From: Clostridiales bacterium
GTDB taxonomy: Bacteria; Bacillota; Clostridia; Oscillospirales; Ruminococcaceae
DNA length: 7,283 bases
Direction of reading: 5' to 3'
NCBI GenBank assembly: GCA_029007575.1
Contig: JAQXIB010000059.1
Span: 1-7,283, forward strand
Part shown: positions 1 through 6,884 of the stretch, one piece after another
Layout of the letters: each line of letters opens with the position of its first letter
Position numbering within the stretch: position 1 is the first letter of the stretch
The notes under the pieces: model-generated
Told to the model about the DNA's origin: nothing
Seen by the model: only the letters and a program-made list of their open reading frames with translations
Databases searched by the model: none
Program-made: the position numbers and the translations under genes

Positions 1-1594
1 CAAACAATTTCCGCACCTCGACCGTATCGGCGCCCATCCGACGCAAAAACGCCGCTGCCTCAAAGGTACGCACACCGGTTTTGAGGACAAAATTCTTGGT
101 GTCCAGCATAATGCCCGCCAGCAAAGCCTCCGCCTCGGGACGATTCACCACAACGCCGTCCCCCAGATATTGGAGCAGCTCGGTCACCATCTCAGACGCC
201 GAGGAGGCAAACGGCTCATGATAGAATATCACCGCATTATCAATATGGTTGACCATTTTCCGATGATGATCGATCACCACCACCGTCTTACAATTTTCAT
301 ACAATTTGCTTGATTCCACAAAGCCCGGATTGTGGGTATCCAGTATAATCAAAAGCGTGCGGGGCGTAATCATCCCCATCGCTTCGCTTTCCTCGACAAA
401 CAAGTCGGCGGCTCCGCTTTGTTTCTGGCGTTCGATCAGGCAGGTCGCCAAGTTATGCCGCTGGTCTACGCAGACCACACTGTGCTTGTTCAGACATCGC
501 ACCGCCATTGCCATTGCGATGGAGGAGCCCATGCTGTCCAGATCCCCGAACTTGTGTCCCATCACGATTACGTTATCGCTGGTTTCGATTAACTCTGCCA
601 GCGCGTTGGCGATGATACGGGTTTTCACTTTGGTGCGCTTTTCCACACCTTTGGACACCCCGCCGAAAAATTCAAATCCGGTGGCGTTTTTGATCGCGAC
701 CTGATCTCCGCCCCGTCCCAGCGCCATATCGATCGCCTGCCGCGACCAGACTTCGCTCTCTGCCATGCTTTTGCCGCCCCTGCCGATTCCGATCGACAGC
801 GTAACAGGATAACGATAAGACGTTTGCAGCTGCCGCGCCGCATCCAAAATCGGGAATCGCTCCTCAGCCAACTTCGCCAAATGCTGTTCCTCGATCACGG
901 CTATAAAACGATCGCGGTCCAATTTGCGGATAAATCCGTTGGTTTGGGAAATAAATTCCTCCAGCAGATAGTCGATCTGTCCCAAAAGCTGTGATTTTTC
1001 ACTTTCTTTTGCGCTTTGCAGCAATTCTTCATAATTATCAATCAGGATCAGCATCACAACCGGACGGGTTTGCAGATACTCCTCCGCCAGCTTTTTGAGC
1101 CGGGTGATCTCGCTGAAATAAAGCATATATACCCGATCATTGACGTCATCGCATATTCCGTAGGCTATGTAGCTTTTTCCGTTATAATCCACTTCCAGTC
1201 CCTGCTCAGAGCAGAACTGATCGAGCGGCATATCGCTTACTTTATCAAAGCGCATGCCCAGGATTTCTTCGCCGCCGACCACACTGTTTTCAAACAGCTC
1301 ATTGTACCAGATGATTTCCCGCGAATCGCTCACGATCACGACCGGCATCGGGAACGCGACACCTGAATGTTCACTGGGTTTCAGATGTTGATTCACGCTC
1401 CGGATCATCCCGTAAATTTCGTGCTGTACCCGAGAAATAAAGATACTCGATATCGCGGTGATGACAACGGCAAGCGGAAACACCACAGAAAACAGCCGCT
1501 TATCAAAGAAAAAAGTAGACCCCGCGATCAGCAGGCAGGCTATCATCAACGCAATATAAATAATCCGTATGATTCTGACACCGTTTTTTTTCAT
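1..1594 (-). CDS. gdpP: GdpP, membrane-bound cyclic-di-AMP phosphodiesterase (3' end beyond window)
   Basis: GdpP hydrolyses cyclic di-AMP to pApA and so affects potassium and osmotic balance, wall stress and beta-lactam tolerance. The frame is open from the ATG at 1594-1592 to the window edge and gives 531 residues. Two membrane helices lie at about residues 8-29 and 35-55. A PAS-like region (about 80-165) follows, then a degenerate GGDEF domain (about 175-310) in which DRDRF (226-230) replaces the signature and RGGDQVAIK (294-302) is typical of GdpP. The DHH domain carries all its motifs: MGHKFGDLDSMG (345-356), LDTHNP (418-423), IDHHR (441-445) and LDTK (497-500). B. subtilis GdpP has about 659 residues, so roughly 125, including most of DHHA1, are off-window. 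AAAGGAA (1606-1612) sits 11 nt before the start, a slightly long spacing. The gene lies 152 nt downstream of rnj on the same strand. The family assignment is near certain. In the PAS domain, haem binding is known for the family but cannot be read here. Confidence 0.97.
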   Translation of the reverse strand, partial: MKKNGVRIIRIIYIALMIACLLIAGSTFFFDKRLFSVVFPLAVVITAISSIFISRVQHEIYGMIRSVNQHLKPSEHSGVAFPMPVVIVSDSREIIWYNELFENSVVGGEEILGMRFDKVSDMPLDQFCSEQGLEVDYNGKSYIAYGICDDVNDRVYMLYFSEITRLKKLAEEYLQTRPVVMLILIDNYEELLQSAKESEKSQLLGQIDYLLEEFISQTNGFIRKLDRDRFIAVIEEQHLAKLAEERFPILDAARQLQTSYRYPVTLSIGIGRGGKSMAESEVWSRQAIDMALGRGGDQVAIKNATGFEFFGGVSKGVEKRTKVKTRIIANALAELIETSDNVIVMGHKFGDLDSMGSSIAMAMAVRCLNKHSVVCVDQRHNLATCLIERQKQSGAADLFVEESEAMGMITPRTLLIILDTHNPGFVESSKLYENCKTVVVIDHHRKMVNHIDNAVIFYHEPFASSASEMVTELLQYLGDGVVVNRPEAEALLAGIMLDTKNFVLKTGVRTFEAAAFLRRMGADTVEVRKLF

Positions 1595-1615
1595 TTCTAT
1601 GATGATTCCTTTCTA

Positions 1616-1641
1616 CGCTTGCGTGCAATCAAAAGCAAGCG
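1616..1641 (-). other. Hairpin just upstream of the gdpP ribosome binding site
   Basis: CGCTTGC (1616-1622) and GCAAGCG (1635-1641) are perfect 7-nt inverted arms around a 12-nt loop. In the transcript the stem would end 3 nt before the AAAGGAA Shine-Dalgarno of gdpP. It could therefore influence translation initiation or mark a processing site. No U-tract follows, so it is not a classical terminator. The arms are seen in the sequence; the role is inferred. Confidence 0.45.
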
Positions 1642-1646
1642 GCGCA

Positions 1647-1746
1647 CAGATCAAAATACCTTTCCGAGCGCAAAAACGGCATTTTCAACCGCTCATTTGA
1701 GAGAAATGCGACGCATTCCTCTCAAACGTGGTTGCCTTTTGATCTG
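1647..1746 (-). repeat. Nested inverted-repeat element between rnj and gdpP
   Basis: Perfect 10-nt inverted arms CAGATCAAAA (1647-1656) and TTTTGATCTG (1737-1746) bound a 100-nt segment. The right arm directly abuts the rnj stop codon. Inside is a second dyad at 1696-1726: two 15-nt arms with one mismatch that becomes a G-U pair in minus-strand RNA, around a 1-nt centre, giving about 14 base pairs with a triloop. A short GAGCG/CGCTC dyad (about 1665-1695) lies next to it. No poly-U run follows any stem in either direction, and no target-site duplication flanks the arms. It may be a structured intercistronic RNA (processing, stabilisation or attenuation) or a small miniature element; the sequence alone does not decide. 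Confidence 0.55.
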
Positions 1747-3762
1747 TTAAATCTCCATGATGATCGGCAAGATCATCGGAGAACGTTTGGTTTTACGATA
1801 AATAAATCCGGACAACTCGTCCTTCACGCTCATTTTCATGTTGTTCCAATCGGTAACACCACGGTATTCGCAGTCTCGAAACGCCGCTTTTACCACATTC
1901 TTTGCCTCGGTCATCAGTTCTTCCGACTCCCGCACATACACAAAGCCGCGTGATACGATATCGGGACCTGCCATCACAACGCCGGACTCCCGCTCAATGG
2001 TGGCAACCACGATGATCAGTCCGTCTTCCGCCAGATGTTTCCGATCTTTCAATACGATCGAGCCTACATCCCCGACGCCATAGCCGTCTACCAGGACCTT
2101 TCCTGCCGTAACGGTTCCTACCTTTTTCATGGATACGCCGTCCAGCTCGATCACGTCGCCGATCTCACCGATATAGATATTGCTTTCGGGAATGCCGACG
2201 GTCTTGGCGATGCCGGCATGCTTTTTGAGATGCTTAAACTCACCGTGTACCGGCATGAAAAACTTCGGCTTGGTCAACGTCAGCATGAGCCGCAGCTCAT
2301 CCTGGCAAGCGTGTCCCGACACATGCACTTCATACATCGTTTCATAAATGACCTCGGCGCCGAATTTCATCAGCTCGTTAACCACCCGGTTAACATGCTT
2401 TTCGTTGCCCGGGATCGGATTCGCCGAAATAATGATAAAATCTTCGGAAGTGACAGACACCATACGGTGATCGCCCGATGCCATCCGGGAAAGCGCCGCC
2501 ATCGGCTCGCCCTGACTGCCTGTTGTAATGACGATGATCTGCTCCGACGGATACCGCCCGATCGCGTCAATATCGATCAGTACCCCCTCCGGAATATTCA
2601 AATACCCCAGCTCCAGCGCTTTGGTCACCACGTTGACCATGCTTCTTCCGGAAACCGCAATTTTTCGGTTATACCGCACCGCATTATCCACGATCTGCTG
2701 CACCCGATGGATGTTGGAGGCAAAGGTCGCGATAATGATGCGGCGGTTGCCCGCGGTTTTAAAGAGCGCGTCAAAGGAATTTCCCACCTTGCTCTCACTC
2801 ATCGAGGAGCCGGGGCGCTCTGCGTTGGTCGAGTCGGACAGCAGGCAAAGTACCCCGCGGTTTCCAAGCTCGGCAAAACGTCCTAAATCAATGACTTCAC
2901 TTTCAATAGGAGTATAATCGATCTTAAAATCTCCGGTCTGTATAATAATGCCTGCCGGTGTGTGGATCGCCAACGCGACCGCATCCGGAATCGAGTGGTT
3001 CACTCGGATAAACTCCACCGCCATACAGCCGAGCTTGATGGTCTGCCGGGGAGCTACCACATTTAAGCTGATCTTGCCGAGCAGATTGTGCTCCTTCAGC
3101 TTGCCCTCTACCAATCCCAAGGTCAATTTGGTGCCGTATACCGGACAGTTGATTTTTTTCAGCAGATATGCCAGACCGCCGATGTGGTCTTCATGTCCGT
3201 GCGTCAGCACAATACCTCGAATTTTACTGACATTCTGCTCCACAAAGGTGAAATCCGGAATAACCAGATCCACGCCCAGCATGTCGGGATCCGGGAAGCT
3301 CAGCCCGCAATCCACAATAAACATATCCTGTCCGCATTCGTACAGCGTCATATTCTTTCCGATCTCGCTCAATCCGCCCAACGGAATGATCCGCACCGGT
3401 GTCTTTTTGACCGCTCTCCGCGCCGGCGGCCGCCGCATATCGGTAACGTTTCCGGAATTTTCGGTCATCGTTGTTTTCGCCGCCGCAGTTGCTTTTGCAG
3501 TCGTTTTCGGCATCTTGGCGCTGCTCTTTCCGGAATTGCCGGCGGTCTTTTTCGGCTTTTCGGCAGTCTTTTCCTTTTTCGCTTGCGTGCTTTGCGGTTT
3601 TTTTGCACTCTTTTCCTGTTTGGAAGCCGTCGTTTGACTCTGCTGGGATTTCGTACTTTTCCCTTGCGCCGGCGTCCTTTTTCTATTCGTCGCCGTTTTT
3701 TTGGAAGCTGTGCCGGCGGTCTTTTCTTGCTTATTGTCTTGTATTTCTTTTTCGTTTGCCAT
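1747..3762 (-). CDS. rnj: Ribonuclease J (metallo-beta-lactamase/beta-CASP) with long basic N-terminal tail
   Basis: RNase J is a cytoplasmic zinc-dependent 5'-3' exoribonuclease and endoribonuclease that acts in mRNA decay and in rRNA and tRNA maturation. The protein has 671 residues. The core begins near residue 122 (VRIIPLGGLSEIGKN). Zinc-site residues are HGHEDH (188-193), H256, D278 in GDFK, and H506 in MPVHGEF. The beta-CASP part shows SDSTN (309-313), FASNIHRVQQ (347-356), TTGSQGEP (413-420) and SGHACQDEL (482-490). The C-terminal oligomerisation domain spans about 555-671. No catalytic residue appears missing. Relative to B. subtilis RNase J1 (555 residues) it has about 115 extra N-terminal residues rich in Lys, Ala, Thr, Ser and Gln, probably disordered. 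The first ATG was chosen because AGAGAGG (3770-3776) sits 7 nt upstream; the internal Met109, next to the core, has no comparable site. The next gene downstream is gdpP. Only one RNase J is seen, so J1 versus J2 cannot be assigned. Confidence 0.98.
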   Translation of the reverse strand: MANEKEIQDNKQEKTAGTASKKTATNRKRTPAQGKSTKSQQSQTTASKQEKSAKKPQSTQAKKEKTAEKPKKTAGNSGKSSAKMPKTTAKATAAAKTTMTENSGNVTDMRRPPARRAVKKTPVRIIPLGGLSEIGKNMTLYECGQDMFIVDCGLSFPDPDMLGVDLVIPDFTFVEQNVSKIRGIVLTHGHEDHIGGLAYLLKKINCPVYGTKLTLGLVEGKLKEHNLLGKISLNVVAPRQTIKLGCMAVEFIRVNHSIPDAVALAIHTPAGIIIQTGDFKIDYTPIESEVIDLGRFAELGNRGVLCLLSDSTNAERPGSSMSESKVGNSFDALFKTAGNRRIIIATFASNIHRVQQIVDNAVRYNRKIAVSGRSMVNVVTKALELGYLNIPEGVLIDIDAIGRYPSEQIIVITTGSQGEPMAALSRMASGDHRMVSVTSEDFIIISANPIPGNEKHVNRVVNELMKFGAEVIYETMYEVHVSGHACQDELRLMLTLTKPKFFMPVHGEFKHLKKHAGIAKTVGIPESNIYIGEIGDVIELDGVSMKKVGTVTAGKVLVDGYGVGDVGSIVLKDRKHLAEDGLIIVVATIERESGVVMAGPDIVSRGFVYVRESEELMTEAKNVVKAAFRDCEYRGVTDWNNMKMSVKDELSGFIYRKTKRSPMILPIIMEI

Positions 3763-4255
3763 GTAATGACCTCTCTTATCTTAATTTTGATTTCAAAACG
3801 AAGTCTGCAAAAGCCATTTTACGCAATCCCACACAGTGTTGCCACAAATGACAATTCTCCCGTATTCGTACCATCGGGACAGTTCGTTCTGATATGTAAT
3901 TTTCGTATTTGAATCATTTTTAAAACAGTCCGCAAAATTGCGTCACTGAAAATAACAGGGAAAGCCCAACCGCACAAGCTTCCCTTTTTCCCGATCACAA
4001 TCGGAAAACTATCCTTTAAAAACACCGCCGGTTCGTAACATATGTAACCACGCAAGCTCTTACATCATGCTCACTGAGCAATTCATAAACAGCGATGGCC
4101 GTTCGAACAAATCAAATCTTTGATTCGTTCAGTAGACATTACATATAAACATGATTGGGACAACGGCAATCTGCGCCGCTGCTGTTTTTGAGTTTTTACC
4201 AACCGGCAATTCTTATCCGCATTGCTGCGAAAAATCCGAACAAATACTTAGTTTT
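3763..4255 (-). other. Long, hairpin-rich 5' leader region of rnj (or an sRNA locus)
   Basis: This gene-free stretch separates the rnj start from the only strong promoter upstream, so a leader of about 490 nt is expected if that promoter drives rnj. Dyads seen are CGCA/TGCG at 3931-3942; an imperfect GGGAAAGC/GCTTCCC pair at 3958-3984; a 9-bp stem at 3987-4008 with a CACA loop on the plus strand (one wobble in minus-strand RNA); a perfect odd palindrome TGCTCACTGAGCA at 4068-4080; and an 11-bp stem with one mismatch at 4105-4130. No T-box (TGGNACCGCG) or other riboswitch core known to me was recognised. No convincing second promoter was found close to rnj. A TTG-initiated 78-codon frame (4055-3819) is open but has weak start signals and is not called as a gene. 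Confidence 0.5.
4067..4099 (+). repeat. Dispersed repeat, copy 1
   Basis: The segment begins ATGCTCACTGAGCAAT and matches 7124-7156 at 27 of 33 positions counted by eye, including 15 of the first 16. Both copies are in the same orientation and outside recognised genes. Similarity fades after the shared GC at 4098-4099. This copy contains the 13-nt palindrome TGCTCACTGAGCA. No element family was recognised. Confidence 0.5.
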
Positions 4256-4284
4256 ATTGTACCTTTTATTTGCCATAATGTCAA
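4256..4284 (-). promoter_or_regulatory. Sigma-A promoter upstream of rnj
   Basis: On the minus strand a perfect -35 TTGACA (4284-4279) is separated by exactly 17 nt from the -10 TACAAT (4261-4256), one mismatch from consensus. Transcription should start near 4249-4250 and run toward rnj. It lies 105 nt beyond the stop of the upstream nucleotidyltransferase gene. It drives either rnj through a very long leader or an independent small RNA. It is the best promoter match in the window. Confidence 0.75.
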
Positions 4285-4347
4285 GGAAGGATTCTGTAAT
4301 ATTTCCGAGACAAAAAATGAACATTTTATGAGCGTCTCTTTGATAGC

Positions 4348-4376
4348 GTATGCGGCGGCAAAAAACCGCCGCATGC
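4348..4376 (-). terminator. GC-rich hairpin after the nucleotidyltransferase gene, probable transcript end
   Basis: ATGCGGCGG (4350-4358) and CCGCCGCAT (4366-4374) form a perfect 9-bp stem, extendable to 11 bp with a wobble, around a 7-nt loop. It begins 12 nt after the stop codon of the upstream gene. In the transcript the U6 run sits in the loop (UUUUUUG) and no U-tract follows the stem. It therefore departs from the standard intrinsic terminator and could instead protect the mRNA 3' end. Confidence 0.5.
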
Positions 4377-4388
4377 TTCCAAGGTATC

Positions 4389-6716
4389 TTATGGCGTTTC
4401 TTTGCCATTGTTTTCTTCCTCGCTGTCTTTGATTTTATGCTCGTAGAAATCGCACAGTTCGCTTGCGGTTTCGCTGCGCACACTTTCCGCATAGAGCATA
4501 ATTCCCTTGCCGGACTTCACCGGCCGGATCAGCACTCTGCCTTTTTCATCCGAAATGGAAATCCCTTCGCCGATCCCCTCCTGTTCGGTGCGGAACTGCC
4601 GCATGATCGCCGCGGAATTGCCCCGAATCCCGATCAATCGGCTTGCTGTTTCAAATTCAGGCAGCAAGCGGCAGCTTTCCGCTAAGGTCAATCTCCTCTT
4701 TTTCAGGAAAAACAACAGCTTCATCGCCATCACCAATCCGTCACGCAAAAACACGCTGTCCGCCGCCATTCTTCTGGCGTCCGCATCGCTCTTGTCACAG
4801 GGAGATGAATAATAGCGGTATACTTTTCTCCCATACTGCTCTGCCAGCCGTTCAATAGCCGACGGTGCCTCGTATGGAATCACGACGTCTTTCCCGTTGA
4901 GAAATTCGGACAGACAAACCAAGCTGAGTACCTTTTCCGGAAACAGATATCCCGTTTCGGGCGTATATGCCGACACCTGCTTTCCGTCCGGCGATATCAT
5001 CAGCGAAATGCCGGAACGGGTGTTGCAGCCCAGCTTTTTCAAGGTGTCGGTCAACAGCTCACAAACACGGCTGTTTGAGGATTTTACCTGTGCCGACACG
5101 TCCTGCAGATCTCCGCCGATTTCTTTGAGAAGACCAAACTGATACAGCTTTTTCAGCCCTGTCATATTAATGATGATTCCAAAATCGTTCCAACCAGATT
5201 TTTTGTATTCGCATCGGTTGATCGCGCTCTCCAGCTTCCGTTCCAGATTGCGCATCATCGGTATGCCGCATTTTTCGGTCATCATCACATTGGTGATGAT
5301 ATTGCTTTCGATGTAGATACCGAAATCCGCTCTGCTTTTATGCAAACAAAAATCATATTCGGTTTCTATCTCCTCTCCGAAATCAAACACATTCGCTCCG
5401 GAGGATACGATTCCCGCTGCCAACGCCTGTTTAAGCGCGGATCCTGATTTCGAATGATTGCAGGCAATGCCGACTGTGCCCCCGATTTTCAGACTGCCGA
5501 CCGAGGCGCCGATCCGGGTCATTAACTCAGGCGTGATCGTGACGTTGGTCTCGCCGCTGATCCCGTCGTCATCAATGATAATATTTCTCGCAAATCCGTA
5601 TTTGACATCTTCCCGAATCGTGATACCGGGTGCGGTTGTTTTTTGATTCCAGAGTTTCACTCCGCTTTGCAGGCAGCTTTCCTCACCCAGTATCGCGCCT
5701 TCACCCAACACGGAATGTTCGAAAGCGGCACTCTTGCGCTTCATCGCCCCATTTTTGCAGACAACCGCCTCATTGCAGGTGACCATATCGCTGAGGTAAC
5801 TGCAATCATGAAGGATTCCGCCCCGAATTTTACAGTTTGCCCCGATCGTCACGTTGTTGCCGATCACTGTGCCGCTGTCAATCAGAGTGTTTTCCCCGAT
5901 CACCACATTTTTTCCGATAAATACCGGCGGAACAATGTGGCAATGCAGACGGGAAAGATCGGTGTTGCTGTAAATCCCGCCTAAGTTCTCTGCCGGCATG
6001 CTGCATTTCACCCTGCCGTTGAGCATATCCCGCTGACAACGTTGATAGCTGACGATATCCCCGATATCGCACCAGTATCCCGCTTCCTCATAGGCAAAGA
6101 GCGGCATGCCCCGTTTGAGCATTTCCGGGAACACGTCGGAAGCAAAATCCACACTTTTGCCGGAATCGATCAGTTCCAGAACAGAAGGAGATAAAATGTA
6201 AATGCCGGTATTGGCAAGGTCGGTAATACAATGGGACAACGGCGGTTTCTCGGCAAAGCCGACGATCCTGCCGTCCGCGTCGGTGTGTACCAACCCATAT
6301 TCCCGCGGATCTGCCACCTTTTTGACGATCAAAGTAGCCGCCGCTCCTTTTCGGATATGATACGCCATCGCCGCTGTCAGATCAAAATCGCACATCGCGT
6401 CCCCACTGATAATCAACAACGGTTCGGAAGTCGATGGGACCGCGTTTTTGACGCTGCCCGCCGTTCCCAGCGGCGTGGTTTCATAACTATATTGCAGCGA
6501 AATTCCTTGATAAGGTTCTTCTCCGAAATGTTCCTCGATCTTCCTGCCAAGATACATCAGCGTCATGGTTGCATGACGGCATCCATGCTCTGCCAGCAGC
6601 TCCAAAATATACTCCAGCACCGGTTTCGAGCAGAGCGGCACCAGCGGTTTCGGAATACTGCAGGTGATCGGACGCAGTCTGGTCCCCTCTCCGCCCGCCA
6701 TAATAACAGCATTCAT
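4389..6716 (-). CDS. Sugar-1-phosphate nucleotidyltransferase fused to a degenerate phosphomannomutase-like domain
   Basis: The enzyme likely transfers a nucleotide from NTP to a sugar 1-phosphate, giving an NDP-sugar (GDP-mannose type is plausible; substrate unproven) for cytoplasmic steps of surface-glycan synthesis. It has 775 residues. The catalytic domain (about 1-235) keeps GGEGTRLRPIT (8-18), PKP (22-24), PLGTAGSV (82-89), SGD (104-106), GFAEKP (153-158), NTGIY (169-173) and WCDIGD (215-220). Hexapeptide beta-helix repeats cover about 263-355. Residues 390-762 follow the phosphoglucomutase/phosphomannomutase layout. The opening GRDTR-SG region survives only as ACNHSKSG (418-425), the phosphoserine TASHNP loop has become IESNIIT (469-475), DGD-DR is SPDGKQ (575-580), GE-SGH is not found, and RPSGTEP is RPVKSGK (731-737). 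The mutase half is therefore probably inactive and structural or regulatory. AAAGGAAGGG (6725-6734) supports the ATG at 6716. Fused proteins of this architecture are known in several phyla. Confidence 0.92.
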   Translation of the reverse strand: MNAVIMAGGEGTRLRPITCSIPKPLVPLCSKPVLEYILELLAEHGCRHATMTLMYLGRKIEEHFGEEPYQGISLQYSYETTPLGTAGSVKNAVPSTSEPLLIISGDAMCDFDLTAAMAYHIRKGAAATLIVKKVADPREYGLVHTDADGRIVGFAEKPPLSHCITDLANTGIYILSPSVLELIDSGKSVDFASDVFPEMLKRGMPLFAYEEAGYWCDIGDIVSYQRCQRDMLNGRVKCSMPAENLGGIYSNTDLSRLHCHIVPPVFIGKNVVIGENTLIDSGTVIGNNVTIGANCKIRGGILHDCSYLSDMVTCNEAVVCKNGAMKRKSAAFEHSVLGEGAILGEESCLQSGVKLWNQKTTAPGITIREDVKYGFARNIIIDDDGISGETNVTITPELMTRIGASVGSLKIGGTVGIACNHSKSGSALKQALAAGIVSSGANVFDFGEEIETEYDFCLHKSRADFGIYIESNIITNVMMTEKCGIPMMRNLERKLESAINRCEYKKSGWNDFGIIINMTGLKKLYQFGLLKEIGGDLQDVSAQVKSSNSRVCELLTDTLKKLGCNTRSGISLMISPDGKQVSAYTPETGYLFPEKVLSLVCLSEFLNGKDVVIPYEAPSAIERLAEQYGRKVYRYYSSPCDKSDADARRMAADSVFLRDGLVMAMKLLFFLKKRRLTLAESCRLLPEFETASRLIGIRGNSAAIMRQFRTEQEGIGEGISISDEKGRVLIRPVKSGKGIMLYAESVRSETASELCDFYEHKIKDSEEENNGKETP

Positions 6717-6762
6717 GTTGTGGACCCTTCCTTTCTGAAAGTCGGTTTATTCTATCTGGTTT

Positions 6763-6768
6763 ATTATA
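6763..6768 (-). promoter_or_regulatory. -10 element upstream of the nucleotidyltransferase gene
   Basis: A perfect TATAAT on the minus strand lies 47 nt upstream of the ATG and would give a leader of about 40 nt. No good -35 hexamer stands 16-18 nt further upstream; TTGAAT occurs about 20 nt away, which is too far. A second weaker -10-like TAGAAT is at 6754-6749. The gene may need an activator, or this may be a modest promoter. Confidence 0.45.
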
Positions 6769-6884
6769 GGCAGGTACCGATACAGAATATTCAAAGGAAG
6801 AAAGAAAATCAGGCGTCATCCGAAAAACTCAAATGCGCGTATTGTTAGGTTCATATTCTAACTTCTTAATTTTTCATGTTATAA

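Noticed and set aside
2035..2886. Long plus-strand frame of 283 codons
   Set aside because: It lies wholly antisense to the conserved RNase J coding region and shows no domain; it is an antisense shadow of that gene.
3868..3882. TGGTAC on the minus strand, suggestive of a T-box antiterminator
   Set aside because: The flanking bases do not match the TGGNACCGCG core, there is no terminator with a U-tract, and rnj is not a T-box-controlled type of gene.
3088..3912. Plus-strand frame of 274 codons rich in Phe, Arg and Leu
   Set aside because: It is antisense to the Lys/Ala-rich RNase J tail, whose codons read backward as Phe/Leu/Arg-rich peptide; there is no start signal.
3819..4055. 78-codon minus-strand frame starting with TTG inside the rnj leader
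   Set aside because: It has a TTG start with only a weak purine stretch upstream, no recognisable domain, and overlaps the leader hairpins. It could be a leader peptide, but the evidence is too thin to call a gene.
4151..4432. Plus-strand frame of 93 codons in the gap before rnj
   Set aside because: It overlaps the minus-strand promoter, the terminator-like hairpin and the end of the nucleotidyltransferase gene; no ribosome binding site or recognisable domain.
6231..6848. Plus-strand frame of 205 codons
   Set aside because: It is antisense to the conserved nucleotidyltransferase catalytic domain and crosses that gene's start and promoter; no recognisable protein features.
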